Positions 1 to 9,193 of a stretch of DNA of 48,145 nt are shown here, in pieces. Under the pieces are notes generated by a model. The model made no database searches. It was not told the DNA's origin and saw only the letters and a program-made list of their open reading frames with translations. Source of the stretch: Candidatus Gottesmanbacteria bacterium RIFCSPLOWO2_01_FULL_43_11b (GTDB taxonomy: Bacteria; Patescibacteriota; Microgenomatia; UBA10105; UBA927); contig MFJV01000001.1 of NCBI GenBank assembly GCA_001780985.1, forward strand, positions 581,321-629,465, written 5' to 3'. Every line of letters starts with the position of its first letter. Within the stretch, counting starts at the first letter, position 1. Both the position numbers and the translations under genes were made by a program.

Positions 1-2
1 CG

Positions 3-1823
3 ATTACATCGGTACTTGCGAAAATGCAGGGTGAAGAAGGTATTGCTATTCAGGTTCTCATACAACCGGCGGCTGGAAAATGGGCAAAACTGGGAAGGTC
101 TTATATTTCGAAGGTGAAAAAGGACGAAGCAAATCCGGAGAAAGCAAGTTTTAAAGTTGATCCAAAAACGATAGAGGCTGTTGAACAAAAAACCGCCAAG
201 TCCGGTTTTAATGCCGTGGTTCGTCTTGTTGTCTCATCTGACACCAAAGAATCCGCCGAGGCGCACCTGGGAAATTTACTGACTGCATTTTCTCAGTTTA
301 CCTCCGATCACAATTCATTTACAAAAGTGAAGTATCCGCTAAAAAAACTTTTTATGATAGATTTTATTTATCGCTACTTTCCGGTTGTTAATTTGCCATT
401 TTTCAAACAGTACAGCGTCTTGAGTAGCGACGAACTTGCAACGATTTATCACTTCCCCAATAAATCCGTTGAGACACCCCATCTTTTTTGGCTTAATGCC
501 AAAAGAGCACCAGCTCCGATTCAAATTCCTGCTGCTGGACTAGCACTTGGAATGTCGCGCTATCGCGGGATGGAACGGTCAATTTACATAAGTGAAGATG
601 ATCGCAGACGGCATATGTACATTATCGGAAAAACCGGAACCGGCAAATCGCAGCTTTTGGAAGAACTCGCTATGCAGGATATTTCTGCCGGGCGGGGAGT
701 TGCCGTCATTGATCCGCACGGAGATTTGATCGATGGAATTTTAGGCCGCATACCTGCCGAGCGCGCAGAAGACGTCATCTACTTTGATCCCTCAGATACA
801 GAGCGGCCGATGGGGCTTAACATGCTTGAGGCATACAGCGAGGAACAGAAACACTACGTCGTAACCAGCATTGTTGGGCTTATGTACAAACTCTACGATC
901 CCATGAAAACCGGTATTATCGGTCCACGATTCGAACACGCTATCAGGAACGCAATGCTCACGGTCATGGCAGAACCCGGGAACACGTTTGTCGAAGTTGT
1001 GCGGGCTTTAACTGACAGCACATTTGTCCAGGAACTTTTGCCAAAAGTTCAGGATCCGATTATTCGACGGTACTGGACGGATCAAATTGCTCAGACTGCC
1101 GACTTCCATAAATCCGAAGTGCTTGACTATATTGTGTCCAAGTTTGGCCGGTTCGTCACCAACAAACTCATGCGCAATATCATCGGCCAATCAGAATCGA
1201 GTTTTGATTTTCGAAAAGTGATGGATGAGGGAAAAATTCTCCTCATTAATCTCGCTAAAGGAAAAATTGGTGAAGAAAACAGCAATTTTCTGGGTCTAAT
1301 TTTAGTTCCCAAACTCCTCATTGCGGCAATGAGCCGGCAGGAAATTCCTGAAGAGGAGCGCCGCGACTTTTACCTCTACGTTGACGAGTTCCAAAATTTC
1401 GCAACGCCAGATTTTGCCCAAATTCTTTCTGAAGCGAGAAAGTATCGTCTCAACCTCATTGTCGCAAACCAATTTATCGGACAGATGGAGGAAGAGGTGA
1501 AGAACGCCGTGTTTGGAAATGTCGGGACGCTCATTGCTTTCCGTGTCGGTGTCACTGACGCCAACTATCTCCAGCACGAATTTCAACCAACGTTTAATGA
1601 AGTTGACCTTATTAACATTGATCGATTCAACGCGTACATTAAAACCATTGTGCATAATGAACCGGTGAAGCCGTTCAGCATCGATCTAACGAAAGACATG
1701 ACGAAAGTATTTGAAGCTCGAAACCCTCAAGTGGCAAAAGCCATTGTCCAGTTGTCGCGATTGAAATACGGTCGCTCAAAAGAACTTGTCGAAGCCGAAG
1801 TTTCCCAGCGCGCGCGATTATAG
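3..1823 (+). CDS. Type IV secretion/conjugation-type DNA-binding ATPase (TraG/VirD4- or HerA-like), 5' partial
   Basis: Walker A IIGKTGTGKSQLL, AVIDPHGDLIDGIL, LYVDEFQNF Walker B; reading frame open to the window start upstream of ATG 24. Confidence 0.85.
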   Translation: MTSVLAKMQGEEGIAIQVLIQPAAGKWAKLGRSYISKVKKDEANPEKASFKVDPKTIEAVEQKTAKSGFNAVVRLVVSSDTKESAEAHLGNLLTAFSQFTSDHNSFTKVKYPLKKLFMIDFIYRYFPVVNLPFFKQYSVLSSDELATIYHFPNKSVETPHLFWLNAKRAPAPIQIPAAGLALGMSRYRGMERSIYISEDDRRRHMYIIGKTGTGKSQLLEELAMQDISAGRGVAVIDPHGDLIDGILGRIPAERAEDVIYFDPSDTERPMGLNMLEAYSEEQKHYVVTSIVGLMYKLYDPMKTGIIGPRFEHAIRNAMLTVMAEPGNTFVEVVRALTDSTFVQELLPKVQDPIIRRYWTDQIAQTADFHKSEVLDYIVSKFGRFVTNKLMRNIIGQSESSFDFRKVMDEGKILLINLAKGKIGEENSNFLGLILVPKLLIAAMSRQEIPEEERRDFYLYVDEFQNFATPDFAQILSEARKYRLNLIVANQFIGQMEEEVKNAVFGNVGTLIAFRVGVTDANYLQHEFQPTFNEVDLINIDRFNAYIKTIVHNEPVKPFSIDLTKDMTKVFEARNPQVAKAIVQLSRLKYGRSKELVEAEVSQRARL

Positions 1824-1837
1824 TACACTACATATTC

Positions 1838-2854
1838 ATGCGAATTGTCTTCACCTTTAATGTTCGCCACGTAAAGCCAGCATTGAAAAAACTCGCTCTC
1901 GATGAAGCAGAATTCGACGAGCCAGAAACGATAAAAGCCATTCATGATGCAATTGTTGCCAACGGACATACCTGCATTGATATTGAAGCCGATGAAAATG
2001 CATACGGAAAATTGAAAAAAATAAAAGAAAATATTGATTTGGTTTTTAATGTCGCAGAAGGATTACGGGGAGAAATTCGGGAAGCGCAAGTTCCTGCACT
2101 CCTCGAGATGCTAGGGATTCCCTATACCCACTCCGGCGCCCTCGCTCAAGCGGTGACTCTTGATAAAGCCCTCACTAAAAAAATTTGGCAGTATCACGGA
2201 TTACCCACACCAAAATTTGCCGCGATTGGTCTCAATGAAAAACCATATGTCGAAGGGCTGCGATTTCCTGTTCTCGTCAAACCCAACAGTGAAGGGTCGA
2301 GTAAGGGAATTTTTAATGATAGTCTCGTTGAAGAACCGGGTCAGCTTATCAAAAAAATCCGAGCCGTCAGGAAACAGTATGGTAATGGGGTACTCGTTGA
2401 AGAGTTTTTGCCGGGAAGAGAATTTACCGTCACCGTCATGGGTAATAGCCAACCGTATATTCTACCGATCGTTGAACAAAATTACGACATTTTCCCCGAT
2501 ACACTTAAAAAATTTGCTTCCTACGAAGCAAAGTGGCTATTTGAAGATCAACTTCCTAATCCGCATGAAGCATATGTGTGTCCGGTAAAAATTTCCCGAT
2601 CACTTGAAAAACTTATTGAAAAACTTTGTATCCAAGCATTTGAAGTATTACACTGTCGCGATATTGCCCGGGTTGATTTACGACTCGATGCACAAGGGAA
2701 ACCGCAACTATTGGAGATTAATACAATGCCCGGTATGCTTCCTGATCCTGACGTTGTCTCCTACTATCCAGTGGCGGCTCGGGCTGCCGGCTGGGATTAT
2801 ACGCGCATGATAGGTCAAATCATCACTCACGCAAAAGAGCGCCTCAATATCTAA
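1838..2854 (+). CDS. ddl: D-alanine--D-alanine ligase-like ATP-grasp protein
   Basis: ATP-grasp motifs: VKPNSEGSSKGI, LVEEFLPGREFTVTVMG, LLEINTMPGM. Confidence 0.85.
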   Translation: MRIVFTFNVRHVKPALKKLALDEAEFDEPETIKAIHDAIVANGHTCIDIEADENAYGKLKKIKENIDLVFNVAEGLRGEIREAQVPALLEMLGIPYTHSGALAQAVTLDKALTKKIWQYHGLPTPKFAAIGLNEKPYVEGLRFPVLVKPNSEGSSKGIFNDSLVEEPGQLIKKIRAVRKQYGNGVLVEEFLPGREFTVTVMGNSQPYILPIVEQNYDIFPDTLKKFASYEAKWLFEDQLPNPHEAYVCPVKISRSLEKLIEKLCIQAFEVLHCRDIARVDLRLDAQGKPQLLEINTMPGMLPDPDVVSYYPVAARAAGWDYTRMIGQIITHAKERLNI

Positions 2855-2877
2855 TTTTTTGCTATAATACCGGCATT

Positions 2878-2949
2878 GGGCCTGTAACTCAGTGGTAGAG
2901 TACGACACTTATAATGTCGGAGTCCTTGGTTCGATCCCAAGCAGGCCCA
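2878..2949 (+). tRNA. tRNA-Ile(UAU)
   Basis: Full cloverleaf by hand: acceptor GGGCCTG/CAGGCCC, D arm ACTC/GAGT, anticodon stem CGACA/TGTCG with loop CTTATAA (anticodon TAT), T arm CTTGG-TTCGATC-CCAAG; CCA not encoded. Confidence 0.93.
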
Positions 2950-2950
2950 C

Positions 2951-3472
2951 ATGGATGAACTTGTTGTCCTTGTTGATGAACAAAATAATGTAATTGGAAC
3001 CGCGCTGAAAGATACGGTACACACTAAAGCCACACCGCTTCATCGAGGATTTTCTCTCTTCATTTTTAATTCAAAAAAAGAAATATTATTAACCAAACGC
3101 GCAGAAACAAAAAAAACATTTCCTGGTGTATGGACCAATGCGGTATGTGGGCATCCGGGGCCGGATGAATCGAACGTTGATGCAGCTAAAAGGAGATTAA
3201 ATGATGAATTAGGGATTGAGGGAGTAGAAATTAAAGAAGTTGCTCCCTACCGCTATCGCTTTGCCGACAAAAATGGCATTGTCGAAAACGAAATCTGCCC
3301 GATTCTTGTTGGATATACCGATAGTAATCCTACCCCAAACCCATCCGAAGTAAGCGACTGGAAATGGATTCCTTGGGAGAAATTTTTTGAGGAAATTAAG
3401 GCAAACTCATCAATATATTCACCATGGAGCATTGAGGAAGCGCACATTCTTCAACAGAAAAACCTTGTATAA
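2951..3472 (+). CDS. idi: Isopentenyl-diphosphate delta-isomerase type 1
   Basis: Nudix-fold IDI motifs FPGVWTNAVCGHP, IVENEICPI, YSPW. Confidence 0.9.
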   Translation: MDELVVLVDEQNNVIGTALKDTVHTKATPLHRGFSLFIFNSKKEILLTKRAETKKTFPGVWTNAVCGHPGPDESNVDAAKRRLNDELGIEGVEIKEVAPYRYRFADKNGIVENEICPILVGYTDSNPTPNPSEVSDWKWIPWEKFFEEIKANSSIYSPWSIEEAHILQQKNLV

Positions 3473-3479
3473 TATCGCT

Positions 3480-4367
3480 ATGCTTAAGGGAAGTTTAGTT
3501 AGGACAGTAACTTCAGATGGTTTAGAGTTAGTTGGTTTTTGGGCAGATCAGAAAAGCGATATTGCCGTATTTCATTCCCACGGAACTGCAGGCGATTTCT
3601 ACACGCATAAATTTATAGAAATTGAAGGTGGACAACTTGCAACCGAAAAAGTTTCCTTTTTGACTGCGAACAATCGTGGTCATGATGTATACGCCGATAT
3701 CCGTAAGCATACCGATAAAGGCGTAGAATGGGTACAGATTGGTGGAGGATTTGAAAGATTTGAGGACTGTGTTTTTGATATTGAAGCATGGTTAGACTTT
3801 CTTACGAAACAAGGAGTTAAGAAGGTTATTTTGCAAAGCCACAGTTTAACTTCGAAAATCCTTTATTATCAACACTATAAACATGATAAACGCGTGATCG
3901 GACAAATTCTTCTCTCATCGCAAAACGACGCAGGGTTAATGTTCTATGCACTAGGGAAAAAGAAATATGAAAAGACAAATTATGAGATTAATAAAATGGT
4001 GAAAAAGGAAAAGGGGAATACGCTTCTGCCAAAAGAATTATCACCGGTCAGTTATGAAACCTCAGCATTAATGTACGCTGGATATTTGACAGAGGAAGGT
4101 CCGGGAACTCTTACCCCCTACCACAACCCAAACTCTTCCCAATGGGAAATACTTGAGCAAACAAAAGAGCCATTGCTGGCAATCTATGGCGGCGCAGACG
4201 CGTATATGAAGCCATCAGTTAAAATTGCCGCAGATCAAATAAAAAAACATGCCAAATCAACCAAGAGACTTACTCTGAAAATTATTAAGGGTGCTTCGCA
4301 TAGTTATGTCGGTTATGAGCGGCAACTTACAAGCATAATTATACATTGGGTTAAGGCCCCTTTTTAA
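3480..4367 (+). CDS. Alpha/beta hydrolase family protein
   Basis: ORF with HSHGTAGDFY, ILQSHSLTS nucleophile elbow and late Asp/His; internal start MLKGSLVRTV. Confidence 0.65.
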   Translation: MLKGSLVRTVTSDGLELVGFWADQKSDIAVFHSHGTAGDFYTHKFIEIEGGQLATEKVSFLTANNRGHDVYADIRKHTDKGVEWVQIGGGFERFEDCVFDIEAWLDFLTKQGVKKVILQSHSLTSKILYYQHYKHDKRVIGQILLSSQNDAGLMFYALGKKKYEKTNYEINKMVKKEKGNTLLPKELSPVSYETSALMYAGYLTEEGPGTLTPYHNPNSSQWEILEQTKEPLLAIYGGADAYMKPSVKIAADQIKKHAKSTKRLTLKIIKGASHSYVGYERQLTSIIIHWVKAPF

Positions 4368-4392
4368 GAATAAGAGTATAATTTCCTCTACT

Positions 4393-7308
4393 GTGGCAAA
4401 AATTCCGGTTGATGAGAGAAAACTGAATACAGAACAAAAGCAGGCGGTGGAGTTTGAGGATGGGCCGCTTCTGATTATTGCCGGTGCCGGAACCGGAAAA
4501 ACGACGGTTATTACAGAACGGATAAAACACCTTATTTCTTCAGGTCGCGCCAAACCTTCTGAAATACTTGCGCTTACCTTCACGGAAAAAGCGGCCCGAG
4601 AAATGGAGGAGCGTGTCGATATAATTATGCCCTATGGCTATACAGAACTTTGGATTTCAACATTCCACAAATTTTGCGATCGAATTTTGAGGACAGAAGC
4701 AATCCATATTGGACTCAGTCCTGCATATAAAATAATGACTGATGCAGATACGACAATGCTTATGAGAAAGAACCTCTTTTCCTTCGGGTTAGATTACTTT
4801 CGTCCCTTAGGTAATCCAATAAAATTTATCCGAGGAATGCTCACTCATTTTGACAGGCTTCGTGACGAAGACGTAACACCGGCACAATATACTGACTGGG
4901 TAAAAAAATTTAAACCTGAAGAAAAACTTGAAAAACAAAAATTTGAAGAACTCGCAGTAGGATTCAAAGCATACCAGGAAATAAAACCAAAAGAGGGACT
5001 GATGGATTTTGCGGATCTTATCGGATACACGCTCGCAATTTTCCGTACGCGGCCAAATATTCTCCGACTCTATCAACAGCAATTCAAATACATTCTTGTT
5101 GATGAATTTCAGGATACGAACATTGCACAAAACGAACTTTTACTTCTTCTGACCGGAAAGAAAAAAAATATTACAGCTGTTGCAGATGACGACCAGTCTA
5201 TCTATAAATTCCGGGGAGCAGCAGTTTCGAATGTCATTTCTTTTCGCAAACATTTTCCTAAGGTAAAAATAATTGTCCTTTCTAAAAACTATCGATCGAC
5301 ACAGACAATTTTGGATACGTCATACAGGTTAATTGCTCATAATAATCCCGATAGGCTTGAAGTCAAAGAGGGGATAAATAAGAAATTATCAGCAGTTCGA
5401 ACAATAAGAGAAGATAATGTTAGTTTTATTCATGCTGATCGTGTCGAAAATGAAGCAGATCTTGTCGTTAGTGAAATTAAGCGACAAAAAAAGAAGTATC
5501 AATGGAAAGATTTTGCGATTCTCGTTCGGGCAAATAATCATGCAGAGCCGTTCGTTCGGGCATTCTCTCGAAGTGGCGTTCCATTTCAATTCTTAGGACC
5601 AGGACAGCTGTTTAGACAACCCGAAATTAAAGATCTCATTGCTTACCTCTCCGTGCTTTTTAACTTTGATGACAACGTGTCACTTTTTCGGGTATTATCG
5701 ATGGAATATTTCAAATTCTCCCCCCGCGACATCGCTGCCATTTCTAATTTTTCAAAACGATATTCCCTCTCGCTTTTTGAAGCATGCGAAGTTGTTACAG
5801 GGAAACGAACTCTCACCAATGTTCGGTTACCGTTTGTTTCGGATGAGACACGCGCAAATCTCGAAAGAATTATTCCGATGATTCACAGACACTTAGGATT
5901 ATTAACAAAGGAAACAGCCGGTCAAATCCTTTTTTATTTCCTTCAAGATTCCGGCATGATGAAAAAGATTCTCGATTATTCCGCACCTTTAGATGAGCGC
6001 AAAGCAAATAACATTACAAAATTCTTCAGTAAACTCAAAACATATGAAGTGGAACATGAGGATGCAACTGTACCGGCAGTTCTTGATTGGATTACACTCT
6101 CGATGGAGCTTGGGGAGTCACCGCTTGCCAATGATACGGATTGGATGGATAACGACGCAGTTAATATTCTCACCGTTCACAGCGCAAAAGGGTTAGAATT
6201 TCCCGTCGTGTTTTTAGTAAACATGGTATCGCAAAGATTTCCAACGACAGAACGTCGTGAACAAATTCCTATACCCGATGAGCTCATTAAAGAAATGCTT
6301 CCGGAAGGGGATTATCATTTAGAAGAAGAACGGAGACTATTTTATGTCGGTATGACGCGGGCCCGCGACCTCCTCTATATGAGTGCCGCTGATTATTACG
6401 GAGAAGGGAAACGAGAGAAAAAGGTTTCTCCGTTTATCTACGAAGCGCTTGGAGAGAAGATCGCCACAGCTACACCCGCTTTGCAGAAACAACTTTCTCT
6501 TTTGGAATGGCAAAAAATCGAAGGAAAAGAACCCATAGGGAAACCATCAACGATTCATATTGATTATTTGTCATACTCTCAAATTGAAGCATTTAAACTA
6601 TGTCCGCTTCACTATAAACTCCGTCATATTTTAGGAATTCAATCAGCTCCCTCACCGGCGTTATCGTTTGGCTTAAGCGTGCACGCGACTCTTAAGGAAT
6701 TTTATCAACTGAAACAACAAGGGAAAAAGCTCAACAAGGATATTTTTCTCGAACTTCTCGATAAAAACTGGATGCACGAGGGGTATACGAGTAAACGCTA
6801 TGAACACGAGATGAAAAAGAGGGGACGAACATATTTAGAAGAATATTTTAAACGCTCATACGATCCAAAAGAAACTCTGCTTCTGTTAGAACAACCCTTT
6901 ACTATTCCTATTCGCGTTGGAGACCGTCAATTGAAAATTGGAGGAAAAATTGATCGGGTTGACAATCTTACGGGAGGAAAAATAGAGATTATTGATTATA
7001 AAACCGGCCGTATGCCTTCAAAACGGGAAATGGATACGAGTTTACAATTGTCTATCTATGCTATAGCGGCAACTGACATTCCTACACCACCCTTTCAAAA
7101 AAAACCGGAAGACATAGTGCTTTCCCTTTACTATTTTGATGTGCAGCAAAAAGTATCAACAACACGTACTGTCGAACAGCTTGAGGAAGAAAAAGAAAAA
7201 ATTATGGACATTGCCCGCGAAATAGAATCATCTGATTTCCGCTGCAGCGGAATAGAGCTCTGTGCCACGTGTGAATACAAAATGTTCTGCGGACTTATCG
7301 GAGAATAG
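4393..7308 (+). CDS. UvrD/PcrA-type helicase fused to a C-terminal RecB-like PD-(D/E)XK nuclease
   Basis: AGAGTGKTTVI, VDEFQDTN, FVLVNMVS/VGMTRARDLLY; C-terminal GGKIEIIDYKTG nuclease motif and CATCEYKMFC cysteines; GTG start. Confidence 0.9.
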   Translation: MAKIPVDERKLNTEQKQAVEFEDGPLLIIAGAGTGKTTVITERIKHLISSGRAKPSEILALTFTEKAAREMEERVDIIMPYGYTELWISTFHKFCDRILRTEAIHIGLSPAYKIMTDADTTMLMRKNLFSFGLDYFRPLGNPIKFIRGMLTHFDRLRDEDVTPAQYTDWVKKFKPEEKLEKQKFEELAVGFKAYQEIKPKEGLMDFADLIGYTLAIFRTRPNILRLYQQQFKYILVDEFQDTNIAQNELLLLLTGKKKNITAVADDDQSIYKFRGAAVSNVISFRKHFPKVKIIVLSKNYRSTQTILDTSYRLIAHNNPDRLEVKEGINKKLSAVRTIREDNVSFIHADRVENEADLVVSEIKRQKKKYQWKDFAILVRANNHAEPFVRAFSRSGVPFQFLGPGQLFRQPEIKDLIAYLSVLFNFDDNVSLFRVLSMEYFKFSPRDIAAISNFSKRYSLSLFEACEVVTGKRTLTNVRLPFVSDETRANLERIIPMIHRHLGLLTKETAGQILFYFLQDSGMMKKILDYSAPLDERKANNITKFFSKLKTYEVEHEDATVPAVLDWITLSMELGESPLANDTDWMDNDAVNILTVHSAKGLEFPVVFLVNMVSQRFPTTERREQIPIPDELIKEMLPEGDYHLEEERRLFYVGMTRARDLLYMSAADYYGEGKREKKVSPFIYEALGEKIATATPALQKQLSLLEWQKIEGKEPIGKPSTIHIDYLSYSQIEAFKLCPLHYKLRHILGIQSAPSPALSFGLSVHATLKEFYQLKQQGKKLNKDIFLELLDKNWMHEGYTSKRYEHEMKKRGRTYLEEYFKRSYDPKETLLLLEQPFTIPIRVGDRQLKIGGKIDRVDNLTGGKIEIIDYKTGRMPSKREMDTSLQLSIYAIAATDIPTPPFQKKPEDIVLSLYYFDVQQKVSTTRTVEQLEEEKEKIMDIAREIESSDFRCSGIELCATCEYKMFCGLIGE

Positions 7309-8113
7309 GATAATACATAGGTTTCCCCCCAAATCCTTCTTTGAATTTTGTAAACCCTTTCCATTTGAGATTTTGTCTCGGCGTGCGTTCATCCCAGACG
7401 CCGACGAAGTCGAATTGTTTGCACCCTCGTTTTTTTGAAAGTTTCAGTGCTTCCCATACGAGGAGAGTAGGAGCAAAAAGTTTTTTGCCTTGTCTTGTTG
7501 CTCCGGCAAGCCAATAGTATGCAATCTTATCCCAAAATAAGAGAAGGATTCCGGAGGTAAGGTGCGTATCTACAAGAATCGTTTTTTGGTTTTTAGGAAA
7601 CGTCTGCCAAAGCTTTTTTACTCCGTAGCTAGTTATAAATCCTAAAAATCCAACTGATTTATTCTTAAGACGGATGAACTCGTCAATATTTGTAGATTTG
7701 TAGATTTGTAGATTATTCTTCTGTGCACGACGTACGGCGCGACGTTTCGCTTCGGCAAAACGGGAAAAAATAACAGCTTCATCCGGTTCCAAATCAATAC
7801 GTAGTGTTTTCGTCGGCAAAAAAGGAGAACGCATAAGTCTCACGCGCTTTGTAAGATTCGCGCACCACGCATCGAATTGTTTTTGTGGAATAGAACTATC
7901 AGGTTCAACAGAAATCTGACCAACATGATACTTTGTAAGGACAGGATGTAATTTTGAAAGAGAGGGGAGACTTGTTACTCGCTGAATTTTTACCAAACTT
8001 CCAATAATCGGAAATTTTTTAATAAAAACATAGGAATTTTCTACGCGATCTACCGCCCATCCTAATTTTTCAATGTAAGAAGCGTAAAGAGGAGATTGTT
8101 GAATTTCCGTCAC
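7295..8113 (-). CDS. FemAB/GNAT-like peptidoglycan interpeptide bridge protein (paralogue 1)
   Basis: Similar layout to the next gene; KRAVRRAQKNNL, KRGCKQFDFVGVWD. Confidence 0.7.
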   Translation of the reverse strand: MTEIQQSPLYASYIEKLGWAVDRVENSYVFIKKFPIIGSLVKIQRVTSLPSLSKLHPVLTKYHVGQISVEPDSSIPQKQFDAWCANLTKRVRLMRSPFLPTKTLRIDLEPDEAVIFSRFAEAKRRAVRRAQKNNLQIYKSTNIDEFIRLKNKSVGFLGFITSYGVKKLWQTFPKNQKTILVDTHLTSGILLLFWDKIAYYWLAGATRQGKKLFAPTLLVWEALKLSKKRGCKQFDFVGVWDERTPRQNLKWKGFTKFKEGFGGKPMYYPILR

Positions 8114-8991
8114 AGTAATGCCCAGCGAAGCTTATCAGCGATTTTATAGAAATTATAAAGCATGGGCTTAATTACAAGGTCGTAGGAGCCAACAAATTCT
8201 ACAAGTTTTGGTGAAAATCCTTGTTTAAAGCGGTGGAACCCGTACCATGGGTCATTTTGATCAGGATTCGGGCCAAGAGAACCCCACAAATCAAAATATT
8301 TTAATCCTCTCTTTTTTGCCCACAGAGCAATTTCCCAAAGAAGGAGTGTAGGCGCCATGACTTCTCGGTGCTCTCTACTTGATGCACCGTAGGGATAATA
8401 TATGGTATCCCCGTAGACAAATACGATCCAAGCGGAAAGTATTTCACCTTTATAGGAGGCGGTAAACAAATGCGCGATTCCGGCATTATGCATTATTTTC
8501 CACATCGTGCGGTGATAATGCTCATTGTGTGCATAAAACCCTTGCCGGCCGGTAGTTTCTTTTGTAAGTTTTAAGTACTTTTCAAATACAGCATTATCTT
8601 CTTTCACAACAACCCCATGTTTACGGGCTACCTTTAGGTTGTAGCGAGTCTTAGAGTGCATGGATTTTAAAAGATCTTCTTCGGATTTAGTTAAATCAAG
8701 GATAAATGTGTATTTGGTAAACAATGGGTGATGGGACGGAGGCAATAAATTAAAATTTCCTGTCGCGTTGGGTTCAAGTTGAACATATATGGCGTTTTTC
8801 TGTTTTGCTAATTTTTCTAGTGTTTTTAACATTACTTTCGTAGGCATTGGGCCCTTCGGAAAGTAGCCTATGGTCCACGGAGTATATGGAATTTTATGAA
8901 AAGTAAGGAGCCGGCCATTGTGGCGGACAACATCAAGGCCCATTGTTTTACGGAATTTTTCCCAAGCAGATGATTGCAATGGATGAGGCAT
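8110..8991 (-). CDS. FemAB/FemX-like peptidoglycan bridge formation protein (paralogue 2)
   Basis: HSKTRYNLKVARKHGV, KKRGLKYFDLWGSLGPNPDQNDPWYGFHRFKQGF. Confidence 0.85.
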   Translation of the reverse strand: MPHPLQSSAWEKFRKTMGLDVVRHNGRLLTFHKIPYTPWTIGYFPKGPMPTKVMLKTLEKLAKQKNAIYVQLEPNATGNFNLLPPSHHPLFTKYTFILDLTKSEEDLLKSMHSKTRYNLKVARKHGVVVKEDNAVFEKYLKLTKETTGRQGFYAHNEHYHRTMWKIMHNAGIAHLFTASYKGEILSAWIVFVYGDTIYYPYGASSREHREVMAPTLLLWEIALWAKKRGLKYFDLWGSLGPNPDQNDPWYGFHRFKQGFSPKLVEFVGSYDLVIKPMLYNFYKIADKLRWALL

Positions 8992-9013
8992 ACAGGTATT
9001 ATAATGACTTGGA

Positions 9014-9193
9014 ATGAAAAAATCGAAAAAACCAATGCTTTGGTTACCGATTGACAGTCGGTTGTTTCTTCCTCTTTTTTCATTCGGTCACGTAAGAGGA
9101 TTTGCGCGGTTTTTTCTTTTTATTGAAATTCTCTTATCAATCCTCGTTGTTCTTGGTACATTCCTCCTTTTTGCAATAACTGCGATTTCTTAG
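9014..9193 (+). CDS. Small membrane protein, 59 aa (absent from the supplied ORF list)
   Basis: Manual translation MKKSKKPMLWLPIDSRLFLPLFSFGHVRGFARFFLFIEILLSILVVLGTFLLFAITAIS*; TATAAT at 9000-9005. Confidence 0.45.
   Translation: MKKSKKPMLWLPIDSRLFLPLFSFGHVRGFARFFLFIEILLSILVVLGTFLLFAITAIS

Noticed and set aside
8545-8560. GCCGGCCGG in the FemX-like gene as a third copy of the 40-bp palindrome
   Set aside because: Lacks the ATGTAAAA/TTTTACAT arms; only the short GC core is similar.
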